Positions 53,282 to 64,000 of a DNA stretch of 64,000 nt are shown here, piece after piece (the stretch's first letter is position 1; each line of letters starts with the position of its first letter). The DNA is from Helcococcus ovis (GTDB lineage Bacteria; Bacillota; Clostridia; Tissierellales; Peptoniphilaceae). The stretch lies in the NCBI RefSeq assembly GCF_004524775.2, contig NZ_CP119081.1, positions 1,054,001 to 1,118,000 of the forward strand. Direction: 5' to 3'. Made by a program: the position numbers and the translations under genes. Below the pieces are notes generated by a model. It worked only from the letters and a program-made list of their open reading frames with translations, was not told the origin of the DNA and searched no databases.

Positions 53282-53512
53282 TTATTTAATTAATAGTAAT
53301 AAAATAACCCCCGGAATACCCAATACTCCAACAATAAATGCATTTAATGTTGTAATTTCAATATTTGCTCCAAGAGCATTTGCTATCGTCAATATAACAA
53401 CTCCGATAACACTATTAACTATAAATTTTAGTATTAACTTAAACGATGCCTTAAATAGCTTTAATATTAAAAATAATACTATAATACCTATTATAGCAAC
53501 TGAAATTTCCAT
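53282..53512 (-). CDS. BofA-family (pro-sigmaK processing inhibitor-like) membrane protein
   Basis: 76 residues from ATG at 53512 with AAAGGAGG upstream. Two to three membrane segments; NSVIGVVILTIANALG and LNAFIVGVLGIPGVILLLL match the BofA family, which is retained in many non-sporulating Firmicutes. Role here unknown. Confidence 0.75.
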   Translation of the reverse strand: MEISVAIIGIIVLFLILKLFKASFKLILKFIVNSVIGVVILTIANALGANIEITTLNAFIVGVLGIPGVILLLLIK

Positions 53513-53629
53513 AATTTCCTCCTTTAATTTTATAATAATATAATACATTATTTACCTTAAATATAAAAATTTTATTGATTTAATTTAACTCATAGTATAT
53601 CATACAATTAATACATATTAGGAGGTATT

Positions 53630-55309
53630 ATGGAAAATTTTAAGAATGCTTTCAAAAAAGAATTCGAAAAGAATAATCAAGAAAATTTTGGAAATATTTT
53701 CAATAATATAGATTTAAAAATGAAAAATAAATTTAGAAAGGGGCAAAAAATATCCGCAATAATTATTTCCTTAGTTTTTGCCTTAATCTATTTTTATATA
53801 TTTTTACCACCAATAAATATAAGATCTATTGAAACGTGGATTTTTCTTATTTTAACATTTACTATATTTGTTGCAATAGGAGGAAAATCATTTAAATATT
53901 ATAAATTGCTTAGACGTATTTTAGTCGGTGTAATATTATTAATGTTACTTTTAAAAATCCCTGGATTAAAAATATTTAGTTCTAAGTTATATGCAAACAT
54001 TATAAAAATTGAAAATTCAACATTTGAAAAAGATATTACTCAATTACCAATAAATAAAATACCAACAATTGATAGAGATTCTTCTATTAAATTAGGTTCA
54101 AGAAAAATGGGAGAACTTTTAGACTTGGTTTCTCAATTTGATATTGATAATACTACCTATACTCAAATCAACTATAAAGATCAACCTATAAGAGTTACAC
54201 CATTAAAATATAATGGGTTCATAAAATATATCTTCAATATGAGTCAAGGTTTACCAGGATATCTAAAAGTTGATATAGTTAACGGAAATACTGAACTTAC
54301 AAAGCTTGACAAAAAAATTAAAATTTCAAAAGAAGATTATTTCTTCAGAAATGTTTGGAGATATGCTAGATTAAGATATCCTTCAGAGATTTTTGATAAT
54401 ATAAGCTTTGAAATAGATGAAAATGGTATTCCTTATTGGGTAATACCAACTTATGAACCTAAAATATTTATGTTTGATGGACTGGATGTAAACGGTGCAA
54501 TATTAATAAATGCATCAACCGGCGAACATAAAAAATATGACTTAAATCATATACCTAAATGGTTAGACAGAATTTATGAAGCAGATAATATAATAGAACA
54601 ACTTAATTGGAACGGATTATATCAAGGTGGATATATTAATTCACTATTTGCTCAAAAAAATGTGTTAAAAACGACTGAAGGTTATAACTATTTAGCTCTA
54701 AATGATGATGTATATCTTTATACCGGATATACTTCAGTTGCAGGAGATGAATCAAATGTCGGTTTTATATTATCAAATATGAGAACTAAAGAAACTAAGT
54801 TCTATCCAGTTTCATCCGCTAAAGAACAATCAGCAATGGAATCAGCTGAAGGTGCTGTACAAGAGAAGAAATATAAATCAACATTCCCATTATTACTTAA
54901 TATAAAAAATAAGCCTACTTATTTCTTATCATTAAAAGATAATGCAGGGTTAATTAAACTTTATGCATTCATAGATGCACAAGATTATCAAAAAGTTTCT
55001 GTTGGAAACACAGTTGCACAAGCATTATCTAATCATTTAGGAAATATAAATACCGCTCAAAATAATGATAAAAAAGATGATAAAAAGAAAGAAGTTCTTA
55101 ATTTAGAAGGCAAAATTACAGATATTAAACAAGTTGTTATAAAAGGAAATACTCATTATTACTTTACATTAGAAGGTAAAAATGAGATATATGTAAGTAA
55201 TATAGCTTTATCTGAAAAATTACCTTTCCTAAAAGAAGGCAAAACGATTAAATTCCAATATGAAAAAGATAATATAAATAAAGTTATTATAATTGAACAA
55301 ATCAAATAA
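53630..55309 (+). CDS. conserved membrane protein of unknown function
   Basis: 559 residues. Three membrane helices near 40-60, 68-85 and 93-112, then a large extracytoplasmic domain containing repeated beta-rich units (residues 150-470) and a charged linker (NNDKKDDKKKE). The last 70 residues (LEGKITDIKQ, HYYFTLEGKN) look like an OB-fold. I recall similar CvpA-unrelated membrane proteins in Firmicutes annotated only as hypothetical. Good Shine-Dalgarno (AGGAGG). Confidence 0.7.
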   Translation: MENFKNAFKKEFEKNNQENFGNIFNNIDLKMKNKFRKGQKISAIIISLVFALIYFYIFLPPINIRSIETWIFLILTFTIFVAIGGKSFKYYKLLRRILVGVILLMLLLKIPGLKIFSSKLYANIIKIENSTFEKDITQLPINKIPTIDRDSSIKLGSRKMGELLDLVSQFDIDNTTYTQINYKDQPIRVTPLKYNGFIKYIFNMSQGLPGYLKVDIVNGNTELTKLDKKIKISKEDYFFRNVWRYARLRYPSEIFDNISFEIDENGIPYWVIPTYEPKIFMFDGLDVNGAILINASTGEHKKYDLNHIPKWLDRIYEADNIIEQLNWNGLYQGGYINSLFAQKNVLKTTEGYNYLALNDDVYLYTGYTSVAGDESNVGFILSNMRTKETKFYPVSSAKEQSAMESAEGAVQEKKYKSTFPLLLNIKNKPTYFLSLKDNAGLIKLYAFIDAQDYQKVSVGNTVAQALSNHLGNINTAQNNDKKDDKKKEVLNLEGKITDIKQVVIKGNTHYYFTLEGKNEIYVSNIALSEKLPFLKEGKTIKFQYEKDNINKVIIIEQIK

Positions 55310-55350
55310 AAAAGTTCTGATAATGTATGTACATTATCAGAACTTTTTTT
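55308..55350. terminator. bidirectional terminator between membrane protein gene and atpC
   Basis: Near-perfect hairpin, arms GTTCTGATAATGTA / TACATTATCAGAAC flanked by A- and T-runs; ends both convergent transcripts. Confidence 0.85.
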
Positions 55351-55761
55351 ATATTTTATTCTTTTTAGTTGTTGATTTAAGTTTATTAAACGCTCTTGAT
55401 AGATTTGCTTCCGCCATATGAAATTCTTTACTACTATTTTTTTCTCTAATTTTACGTAAAGCTTCTGCTTCAGCCCTCTTTATTGCATTTATATCTATTT
55501 TATCAGGTTCTTCACATCTGTGAACTAAGACTAATACATTTCCTTCTTCAATTTTAATTAATCCTCTTGTAACTGCTGCTTTTATGTCTTTTCCACCAGC
55601 CGGTCTAAATGTCATAATACCAGGTTCAACTTCTGATATAGTATTTCTATGATTTGCCAAAATACCATATTGTCCATTTTCAATTGGAATCATTACATGT
55701 TCACATTCACCATCAAAATAAATATGATCAGAGGCATATATTTTCAAATTAAATGTATTCA

Positions 55762-55762
<1 letters not shown>
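55349..55762 (-). CDS. atpC: ATP synthase epsilon subunit
   Basis: 137 residues: N-terminal beta-sandwich (CEHVMIPIENGQYGILANHR) and C-terminal helical hairpin. Inhibitory/regulatory subunit of F1. Overlaps atpD by one base; last gene of the operon. Confidence 0.93.
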
Positions 55763-58073
<2,311 letters not shown>

Positions 58074-58079
58074 TTAATC

Positions 58080-59804
58080 CTACTTTCCCTGATTTAAATA
58101 TTCTTTTGCAAGTGAAATTATCTCATCCTTTGTATAATCAAGTAATTGTCCTGTAGATTCAATTTCTAGATAAATATTTGGATTTTTCGTATTAATATAA
58201 TTAATAATTTCATTCATTGTATTTTTAATATTTTTTTCTTCAACACCAATTAAAACTTGTGACAATGAAACTACTAAAGTAATTACTTGTTCTGATTGAT
58301 TCAATGGACTATATTGATCTTGCTTTAGTAATTGCATCAAACCCTTACCAAATTTTAATTGTTTCTTTGTTGTTTCATCCAAATCACTTGAAAATTGTGT
58401 AAATATTTCCATTTCTCTATATTGAGCTAACTCTAATCTTAATGTAGATGCGGCTTTTTTTACAGCTTTTGTTTGTGCAGCTCCACCAACACGAGAAACT
58501 GATAAACCAACATTAACAGCCGGCCTTTGTCCTGCAAAAAATAAATCACTTTCCAAGAAAATTTGTCCATCTGTAATGGAAATAATATTTGTTGGAATAT
58601 ATGCTGATACATCACCTGCCTGCGTTTCAACAATTGGTAATGCAGTTATGGAGCCTCCACCATTTTCAGCTGACATTTGTGCTGATCTTTCTAATAATCT
58701 TGAATGTAGGTAAAATACATCACCCGGATAAGCTTCACGTCCCGGTGATCTACCTATTAATAAAGAAATTGTTCTATATGCAATAGCATGCTTTGATAAA
58801 TCATCATATACTATAAGAACATCTTTACCTCTATCCATAAAATATTCTGCAATTGCTGTTCCCGAATAAGGAGCAATATATTGCATTGATGCTGGTTGAC
58901 TTGCCGTCGCAGCAACTATAATTGTATAATCACTAGCCCCTTGTTTTGATAAATTCTCAGAAATTTGTGCAATTGAACTTGCCTTTTGTCCAATGGCAAC
59001 ATAAATACAGATTACATCCTTACCTTTTTGATTTACAATTGTATCTAAAGCAATAGCTGTCTTACCTGTTTGTCTGTCACCAATAATCAATTCTCTTTGT
59101 CCTCTACCGATTGGAAACATACTGTCTATAGCTAAAATACCTGTTTCCATAGGTCTTGAAACTGGTTTTCTTTCTAAAATTTCTGGTGCTGGTTTTTCAA
59201 TTTGATAGTATTCTTCCGGTACTATATCTCCTAACCCATCAATTGGTGCTCCCAATGCATCTACAACTCTACCTAAAAGTTGTTCAGATACCCCTACACC
59301 AGCTGTTCTATTTGTTCTTCTTACTTCATCACCTTCTAAAATTTCCGAATCTTTTCCAAATATAACACATCCGATATATTCTTTTTGAATATCTTGTACA
59401 AGTCCTTTTTCTCCATTTTCAAAAACTACTATTTCTCCATATGTTACATGTTTTAATCCACTTATAATAGCAATGCCGTCTCCAACTTCTTCAACATAAC
59501 CAACTTCTTTTGCAACAACTTTAGGACTCCATTCTTTAACACTTTGTCTTAAAAGTGGCATAAAATCATCAGTCTCAGTATTAACTTGTTCAATATTTTC
59601 TCTTAATTGCTCTACTTTACCAATTGTAGACCAGTCATATATATCCGATCCAACTTGTAATATTAAACCATCAACAATACTATCATCATATTTCCAGTCA
59701 AATTCGACATTGTTATATCTTTTATCAATAAATTTCTCTAACTTATTTAGTTGCTCTTTTGTAGGTTTTTCATTACTTCTTAATCTAACTACTAATTTAC
59801 TCAT
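58080..59804 (-). CDS. atpA: ATP synthase alpha subunit with fused delta (OSCP) C-terminal domain
   Basis: 574 residues from ATG at 59804, chosen because GAAGAGGATATTG precedes it (a longer frame to 59852 runs into atpF). Residues about 76-574 are a normal alpha subunit ([12 protein letters not shown]-loop, [10 protein letters not shown]). The first 75 are extra and match the C-terminal domain of delta: [20 protein letters not shown], then [20 protein letters not shown]. No separate atpH exists between atpF and atpA. The start overlaps atpF by eight bases. Confidence 0.93.
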   Translation of the reverse strand: MSKLVVRLRSNEKPTKEQLNKLEKFIDKRYNNVEFDWKYDDSIVDGLILQVGSDIYDWSTIGKVEQLRENIEQVNTETDDFMPLLRQSVKEWSPKVVAKEVGYVEEVGDGIAIISGLKHVTYGEIVVFENGEKGLVQDIQKEYIGCVIFGKDSEILEGDEVRRTNRTAGVGVSEQLLGRVVDALGAPIDGLGDIVPEEYYQIEKPAPEILERKPVSRPMETGILAIDSMFPIGRGQRELIIGDRQTGKTAIALDTIVNQKGKDVICIYVAIGQKASSIAQISENLSKQGASDYTIIVAATASQPASMQYIAPYSGTAIAEYFMDRGKDVLIVYDDLSKHAIAYRTISLLIGRSPGREAYPGDVFYLHSRLLERSAQMSAENGGGSITALPIVETQAGDVSAYIPTNIISITDGQIFLESDLFFAGQRPAVNVGLSVSRVGGAAQTKAVKKAASTLRLELAQYREMEIFTQFSSDLDETTKKQLKFGKGLMQLLKQDQYSPLNQSEQVITLVVSLSQVLIGVEEKNIKNTMNEIINYINTKNPNIYLEIESTGQLLDYTKDEIISLAKEYLNQGK

Positions 59805-60273
59805 CAATATCCTCTTCCGTATGATCCAAAAAATCATCATATACATTACCATTTAATAATGCTAATTTAGCTGCCGCTTCAACAACAACCTCTTTTAAGT
59901 CTTTTCTTGTATTTCTTATCAAGGTATCTCTTTCCAATTTAGCTTTAATTCTAGATTGTTCAATAATTTTTTCACCCTCCGCTTGAGCATTTTCAATTTT
60001 TAAGTTAGCTTGTATTTGAGATTCTCTAATTGCCTTATCTTTAATTTCTTTAGCTTCTTGTTGAATAATTGCCAATTTTTGAGTTCTTTCTTGTAATAAA
60101 GCTTTGGAATCCTCTAAATTTTTTAATTTCTCTATTTCTAAATTTTTATAATATGCTTCTCTATTTTCTATGAATTTATTTATAGGATTATAAAGTAATT
60201 CATTTAATAAAATTGCAAGTAATGCAAAATTGAAAACATGAAGTAAAATATCTTGCCAGTTTATGCCTAGCAT
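59797..60273 (-). CDS. atpF: ATP synthase b subunit
   Basis: 158 residues. One N-terminal membrane helix ([20 protein letters not shown]) then a long helical stalk rich in Glu, Lys and Ala. Normal length and no delta N-terminal domain at its end, so the delta N-terminal domain is missing from the operon. Confidence 0.92.
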   Translation of the reverse strand: MLGINWQDILLHVFNFALLAILLNELLYNPINKFIENREAYYKNLEIEKLKNLEDSKALLQERTQKLAIIQQEAKEIKDKAIRESQIQANLKIENAQAEGEKIIEQSRIKAKLERDTLIRNTRKDLKEVVVEAAAKLALLNGNVYDDFLDHTEEDIDE

Positions 60274-60292
60274 GTTTCACCTCCAAAATTTT

Positions 60293-60643
60293 CTATAATA
60301 CAAATATTACTAATATAGCTACAATCAGCGCATAAATAACAACAGTTTCAACGAAAACTAGCCCAATCATTAATGCTGATCTTATTTTTCCTTCTGCTTC
60401 CGGTTGTCTTGAGATACCATCTGCGGATTTAGCGATAGCTAGCCCCATACCAAGTGCTCCTCCTAAACCGGTTAAACCTATTGCAATACCTGCTGCTATT
60501 GCTTTTGAACCGGTTGAGGAATCAACTGCTTGTGTTTTTGTTGTATTTGTCTCTTGTGCATTTGCTACTCCACCTAAAAACATAAAACTTGAAACTAATA
60601 TTAATGCTAATAATAATGATGCTAATTTATTTGATTTTTTCAT
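60293..60643 (-). CDS. atpE: ATP synthase c subunit with signal-like leader
   Basis: 116 residues against the usual 70-90. A hydrophobic leader ending GGVANA-Q looks like a cleavable signal peptide, followed by a polar stretch and the c hairpin (polar loop RQPEAEGK). Ion-binding Glu is E99 in FVETVVIY with Thr next and Tyr104. The helix-1 position that is Gln in Na+-type c subunits is Met66, so coupling ion is uncertain. Confidence 0.92.
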   Translation of the reverse strand: MKKSNKLASLLLALILVSSFMFLGGVANAQETNTTKTQAVDSSTGSKAIAAGIAIGLTGLGGALGMGLAIAKSADGISRQPEAEGKIRSALMIGLVFVETVVIYALIVAILVIFVL

Positions 60644-60672
60644 TTAATTCTCCTTAATTTTTATTTGATTTT

Positions 60673-61467
60673 TTAATGTGTTTCATGTATTTCTGAAACT
60701 TCTCCATAATATATTGATGTTAATAATGTTAAAACATAAGCTTGAATAATTGCATGCAATAATGTAAATAATACAGCTACTACAACCGGTAAACCAAAAC
60801 TTAAAAATATTGAGTGATATACTAAATCCATTACTAAAAGTCCACTAACTAATGCACCGAATAATCTAAAACTCATTGATATTGGTAGTGAAAAATCTTT
60901 TAATGTCTTTAATACTCCCTTAAAGCCGTTTGATGTTAATCCCCCAGACATAATAAATAGATATGATAAACATCCCATTGCTATAGCGGCATTTAAATCT
61001 GATAATGGAGCTGGCAAAGTTATTGGATTTCCTTGAATTGAAACAACTTGCACCCCTGATAATTCAAATAAAGTACCAATAAATATGTAAACTCCAGCAG
61101 CGAAAATATATCTAGATAAAATTTTATATTTATGAGGACTGTTTGAAATAGCCAAATTTTTAAATGTCATTACAACTTCTTCTAATATTAATTGAAATCT
61201 CCCAGGAACTCTTTTAAATTTTGGAATTATAAATATTCTTACTATTAATGAAAATATAAAAATAATTCCTGTAACAATTAAAGCTGAAATTACAGATGGA
61301 TTAACATTTATTAATCCAAATAAGTTTATCTTATCTACTTCGTGTAAAACAGCTTCTCTCATAGCTAATTTTAATCCATGACTTTCACCATGAGATCCAA
61401 CTATGAAACTTCCCACAAGAGATGCAACTGCAAGAAAAATCAAAAAATATCTGATTTTTTTCTTCAT
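60673..61467 (-). CDS. atpB: ATP synthase a subunit
   Basis: 264 residues, five to six membrane helices. The conserved Arg helix is SMSFRLFGALVSGLLVMDL, and QAYVLTLLTSIYYGEVSE ends the protein. Forms the ion half-channels. First gene of the operon; no atpI before it. GAAAGGGG lies before ATG. Confidence 0.93.
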   Translation of the reverse strand: MKKKIRYFLIFLAVASLVGSFIVGSHGESHGLKLAMREAVLHEVDKINLFGLINVNPSVISALIVTGIIFIFSLIVRIFIIPKFKRVPGRFQLILEEVVMTFKNLAISNSPHKYKILSRYIFAAGVYIFIGTLFELSGVQVVSIQGNPITLPAPLSDLNAAIAMGCLSYLFIMSGGLTSNGFKGVLKTLKDFSLPISMSFRLFGALVSGLLVMDLVYHSIFLSFGLPVVVAVLFTLLHAIIQAYVLTLLTSIYYGEVSEIHETH

Positions 61468-61515
61468 TTATTCCCCTTTCTATATTTTTATTTTTTGTGA
61501 ATTTTAAGCACAAAA

Positions 61516-61544
61516 AATACAAGAACTCTTTTAGAGCTTGTATT
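61516..61544 (-). terminator. terminator-like hairpin in atp operon leader (possible attenuator)
   Basis: Stem AATACAAG / CTTGTATT with inner CTCT/AGAG, followed on the minus strand by TTTTTTG. It lies between the atp promoter (61564-61592) and atpB. Confidence 0.5.
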
Positions 61545-61563
61545 GTTCAAATATTCAATATTG

Positions 61564-61592
61564 ATTATACTCCTAAAAAGTTAAGTATTCAA
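61564..61592 (-). promoter_or_regulatory. promoter of the atp operon
   Basis: Minus strand TTGAAT (61587-61592), 17 bases, TATAAT (61564-61569); about 90 bases of leader before atpB. Confidence 0.65.
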
Positions 61593-61693
61593 TAAAATTA
61601 AAATAATTTCTAAGAGTACTTTTAATGAAAAAGTTTACAAAATTAAAATAAAAAATTTTATTAATATTTTATAAATATTAACAAAAAATAAAA

Positions 61694-61727
61694 AAATAGT
61701 AATCAAAAATAATTGTGATTACTATTT
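61694..61727 (-). terminator. terminator after diacylglycerol kinase-family gene
   Basis: AAATAGTAATCA / TGATTACTATTT perfect 12-base stem, T-rich on the minus strand. Confidence 0.8.
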
Positions 61728-61735
61728 ATAGTATA

Positions 61736-62650
61736 TTATTTTATATATTTTTTTCCTGTAAATACCTCAATGTTTTTATTTAATATTGAAACATCTAATG
61801 GTAATCTAGGACCTCTATCTCCATCTAAATCAACATTAATTTTTTCTGAATTTAATGATTCAATTCTGATATTTTTCCCCTTCATGTACTCTACATTTTC
61901 ATTATCTAATAAATTTCCTATAATAACTTCGATTCCAACTCTTAGTTTTTCAAATATAGCACCTTTTTTTAAGATATATACATTAAGGTATCCATCATCT
62001 ATTGATGACTCTTCATTAGGAATATTTAAATTTCCAAATTTATCTGAAACTAATATAAGTAAATGATCAACTTTACCTTCATATTCTTTACCATCTACAA
62101 TAACTCTTAAATAGTGAGTTTTTCTTTTTCTTATAAGTCTTTTTAATAAATTAGAAAAATATGCAAAAAAACCATTTTTTTCTTTTTCTTCATTTGTAAC
62201 TTCATTAATAGCTTCAGGAATTTGGCCAATACTTAAAGCAAAGCTAAAAACTTTTTCTCCTGCTTTACCTATATCAATTTTTTTAGTTTTAGTAAAGTCT
62301 ATTGAATTAATAACAGTCTTTTTATTTTGTCCAATTTTTAATGATTTAGACATAATGTTTCCTGTCCCAGCCGGAAATATTACTAATTTTGGAGATTTCT
62401 CATATTTTACCATGCCTTCAATAACTTCTGATAATGTGCCATCTCCTCCCACTGAGCAAATTGAATGATAATTATCTTCACACGCCTTTGCTGCTATTAT
62501 AGTGGCATCTCCTACTTCTTTTGTATATTCAAAATCTACAGTTTTATAATATTTACTTAGTTGTTCTTTTATTAATTCTTCAAAATCCTTACTATCAGAT
62601 TTGCCTGATTGTGGATTTGCAATAACTTTAATATTACTATATCTTCCCAT
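61736..62650 (-). CDS. diacylglycerol kinase-family lipid kinase (YegS/DgkB-like)
   Basis: 304 residues. IANPQSGKSDS start, nucleotide loop SVGGDGTLSEVIEG, PAGTGNIMSKSL, and C-terminal DDGYLNVYIL and VDLDGDRG. Phosphorylates a lipid such as diacylglycerol or sphingosine-like substrates; DgkB recycles diacylglycerol from lipoteichoic acid synthesis. Starts inside the stop of the DUF1846 gene (TAATG). Confidence 0.88.
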   Translation of the reverse strand: MGRYSNIKVIANPQSGKSDSKDFEELIKEQLSKYYKTVDFEYTKEVGDATIIAAKACEDNYHSICSVGGDGTLSEVIEGMVKYEKSPKLVIFPAGTGNIMSKSLKIGQNKKTVINSIDFTKTKKIDIGKAGEKVFSFALSIGQIPEAINEVTNEEKEKNGFFAYFSNLLKRLIRKRKTHYLRVIVDGKEYEGKVDHLLILVSDKFGNLNIPNEESSIDDGYLNVYILKKGAIFEKLRVGIEVIIGNLLDNENVEYMKGKNIRIESLNSEKINVDLDGDRGPRLPLDVSILNKNIEVFTGKKYIK

Positions 62651-64000
62651 TAATAATTCCTATATAAACCTTTCGATCTAAATTTAGGATCTGAAGTAAA
62701 ATGTAATCCTAATTTTCTTAATATAGTTTTATCATTAGATTCTAGCATTATTGTTGAATGAGCTTCACATCCTCTTAATTTCTCTAATTGTTCCATAGCT
62801 AAATGTGAAACCGGATTTGTTGTTGCAGACATTGCTAATGCTATTAAAACTTCATCAAGATGTAATTTAACTCCATCCTCTTTAATTATATTATACTTCA
62901 TTTCTGTAATAGGTTCTAGTATATTAGGTGATATTAAAGGAATTTCATCGTTTATATTTCCTAAAGTTTTTAATGCATTCAATAAGCAAGCTGAGGAAGC
63001 ATCTAACAACTGAGTTGTTTTTCCGGTAACAATTTTATTATCTGGTAATTCTATAGCAAAAGCTGAAGTATTATTTTCTTCTGATTTTTTTCTTGCTTGT
63101 AGTGTAACTTTTCTATCTTCAGGTTTAATGTTTAACTGAGTCATTAATATATCAATTTTTTGTATTACATTTTCTTTTACTTTACCAATTTTCAAATCAC
63201 ATAAAGCATCATAATATCTTCTGATAACCTCATCTTTACTTGCAGAAATAACCCCATCATTATCACTTATACAGTATCCAACCATATTAACTCCCATATC
63301 TGTTGGCGATTTATATGGACATTCTCCCATAATTTTATTAAACATTGATTGTAATATTGGAAATGCTTCTACATCTCTATTGTAATTTATCGTAGTTTCA
63401 CCATATGCTTCTAAGTGAAATGGATCTATCATATTAACGTCATTTAAGTCAGCAGTTGCTGCCTCATAAGCAATATTTACAGGATGTTTTAATGGTAAAT
63501 TCCATACTGGAAATGTTTCAAATTTTGCATATCCGGCTTTAACACCATTTTTATATTCATGATACATTTGGGACATACACGTTGCTAATTTTCCACTTCC
63601 CGGTCCGGGAGCAGTAACTACAACTAAAGGTCTACTTGTTTTAATATATTCATTTTTTCCAAATCCTTCATCACTTACTATTAAAGAGGTATTGTTTGGG
63701 TATCCTTCAATTGTATATGAAACATAAGATTTAATATTCATTTTATCTAAGTAATTTCTAAATTTAATTGCATTTGGTTGATTTTCAAATTGGTTAATCA
63801 TTACAGATGAAACATATAGATCAACACTATTAAATGAGTCAATTAATCTTAAAACCTCACTATCATATCCTATCTCTAAATCACCTCTTAATTTATTACT
63901 TTGAATATCATTTGCATTTACAACTATAACAACTTCTGCTTTATCTTTAAGTTTCAACAACATTTGAAGTTTAGTATCTACCTTAAATCCTGGTAAAACT
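62650..64000 (-). CDS. DUF1846 family protein, partial at window edge
   Basis: About 450 C-terminal residues; the frame is open to the right edge (LPGFKVDTKLQMLLKLKDK before the first internal Met). VTAPGPGSGKLATCMSQMYH is the nucleotide-like loop of DUF1846, along with YEAATADLNDVNMIDPFH. Structures of this family exist but the function is not settled. Overlaps the lipid kinase gene by one base. Confidence 0.88.
   Translation of the reverse strand, partial: VLPGFKVDTKLQMLLKLKDKAEVVIVVNANDIQSNKLRGDLEIGYDSEVLRLIDSFNSVDLYVSSVMINQFENQPNAIKFRNYLDKMNIKSYVSYTIEGYPNNTSLIVSDEGFGKNEYIKTSRPLVVVTAPGPGSGKLATCMSQMYHEYKNGVKAGYAKFETFPVWNLPLKHPVNIAYEAATADLNDVNMIDPFHLEAYGETTINYNRDVEAFPILQSMFNKIMGECPYKSPTDMGVNMVGYCISDNDGVISASKDEVIRRYYDALCDLKIGKVKENVIQKIDILMTQLNIKPEDRKVTLQARKKSEENNTSAFAIELPDNKIVTGKTTQLLDASSACLLNALKTLGNINDEIPLISPNILEPITEMKYNIIKEDGVKLHLDEVLIALAMSATTNPVSHLAMEQLEKLRGCEAHSTIMLESNDKTILRKLGLHFTSDPKFRSKGLYRNY

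Overview
The window is a low-GC, AT-rich chromosomal stretch of a Gram-positive anaerobe. Family content (glycolytic cluster, BofA-family protein, DUF1846, HPr, TetR/AraC-controlled ABC exporters) and base composition fit the Peptoniphilaceae/Tissierellales, for example a Parvimonas-like organism. That assignment is inference from gene content only.

Layout. (1) 1-12,030: transport and regulation region. An energy-coupling ABC ATPase (partial), a heterodimeric ABC exporter pair and their TetR regulator, a TspO-like membrane protein, a YbgA/DUF1722 protein, a second ABC exporter pair with a divergent AraC regulator, and a frameshifted FeoA-like ORF. (2) 12,290-13,442: debris of an old element, namely an XRE regulator that has lost its helix-turn-helix, a small hypothetical gene and an attachment-like site. 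(3) 13,427-40,232: two integrative and mobilizable elements (IMEs) apparently in tandem at the 3' end of guaA. IME A (13,427-28,347) has int, xis, regulator, an AEP primase plus RecA-like ATPase replication pair, mobC and a relaxase. Its cargo is a five-gene operon: a double adenine methyltransferase, an AlwI-family restriction enzyme, a DUF262 protein with a sigma-1.1-like N-terminus, a DUF3696 ATPase and an unknown protein. IME B (28,336-40,232) has int, xis, regulator, a frameshifted VapE helicase, mobC and an oriT copy but no relaxase. Its cargo is two m5C methyltransferases around a PD-(D/E)XK nuclease, a small HTH protein and a 998-residue helicase with a nuclease-like C-terminus. (4) 40,217-64,000: core genome. 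guaA; the pgk-tpiA-eno-gap operon; a copA-csoR-trmL-trxB operon; nadE; ptsH; a BofA-like gene; a membrane protein; an F-type ATP synthase operon; a diacylglycerol-kinase-family gene; and DUF1846.

How the parts work together. The two IMEs share one plan (cargo, mobilization genes, replication genes, RHH-like protein, integrase, excisionase, divergent regulator, att) and carry near-identical oriT sequences. The relaxase of A could therefore serve B. Both cargo blocks look like anti-phage islands.

The most unusual core-genome observations are: the delta subunit C-terminal domain fused to the N-terminus of ATP synthase alpha, with no separate atpH; a CopZ-like domain fused to CopA that keeps its own Shine-Dalgarno and ATG; and a glutamine-type NAD synthetase whose glutaminase cysteine position appears to be phenylalanine. 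No tRNA, rRNA or CRISPR array was recognised.
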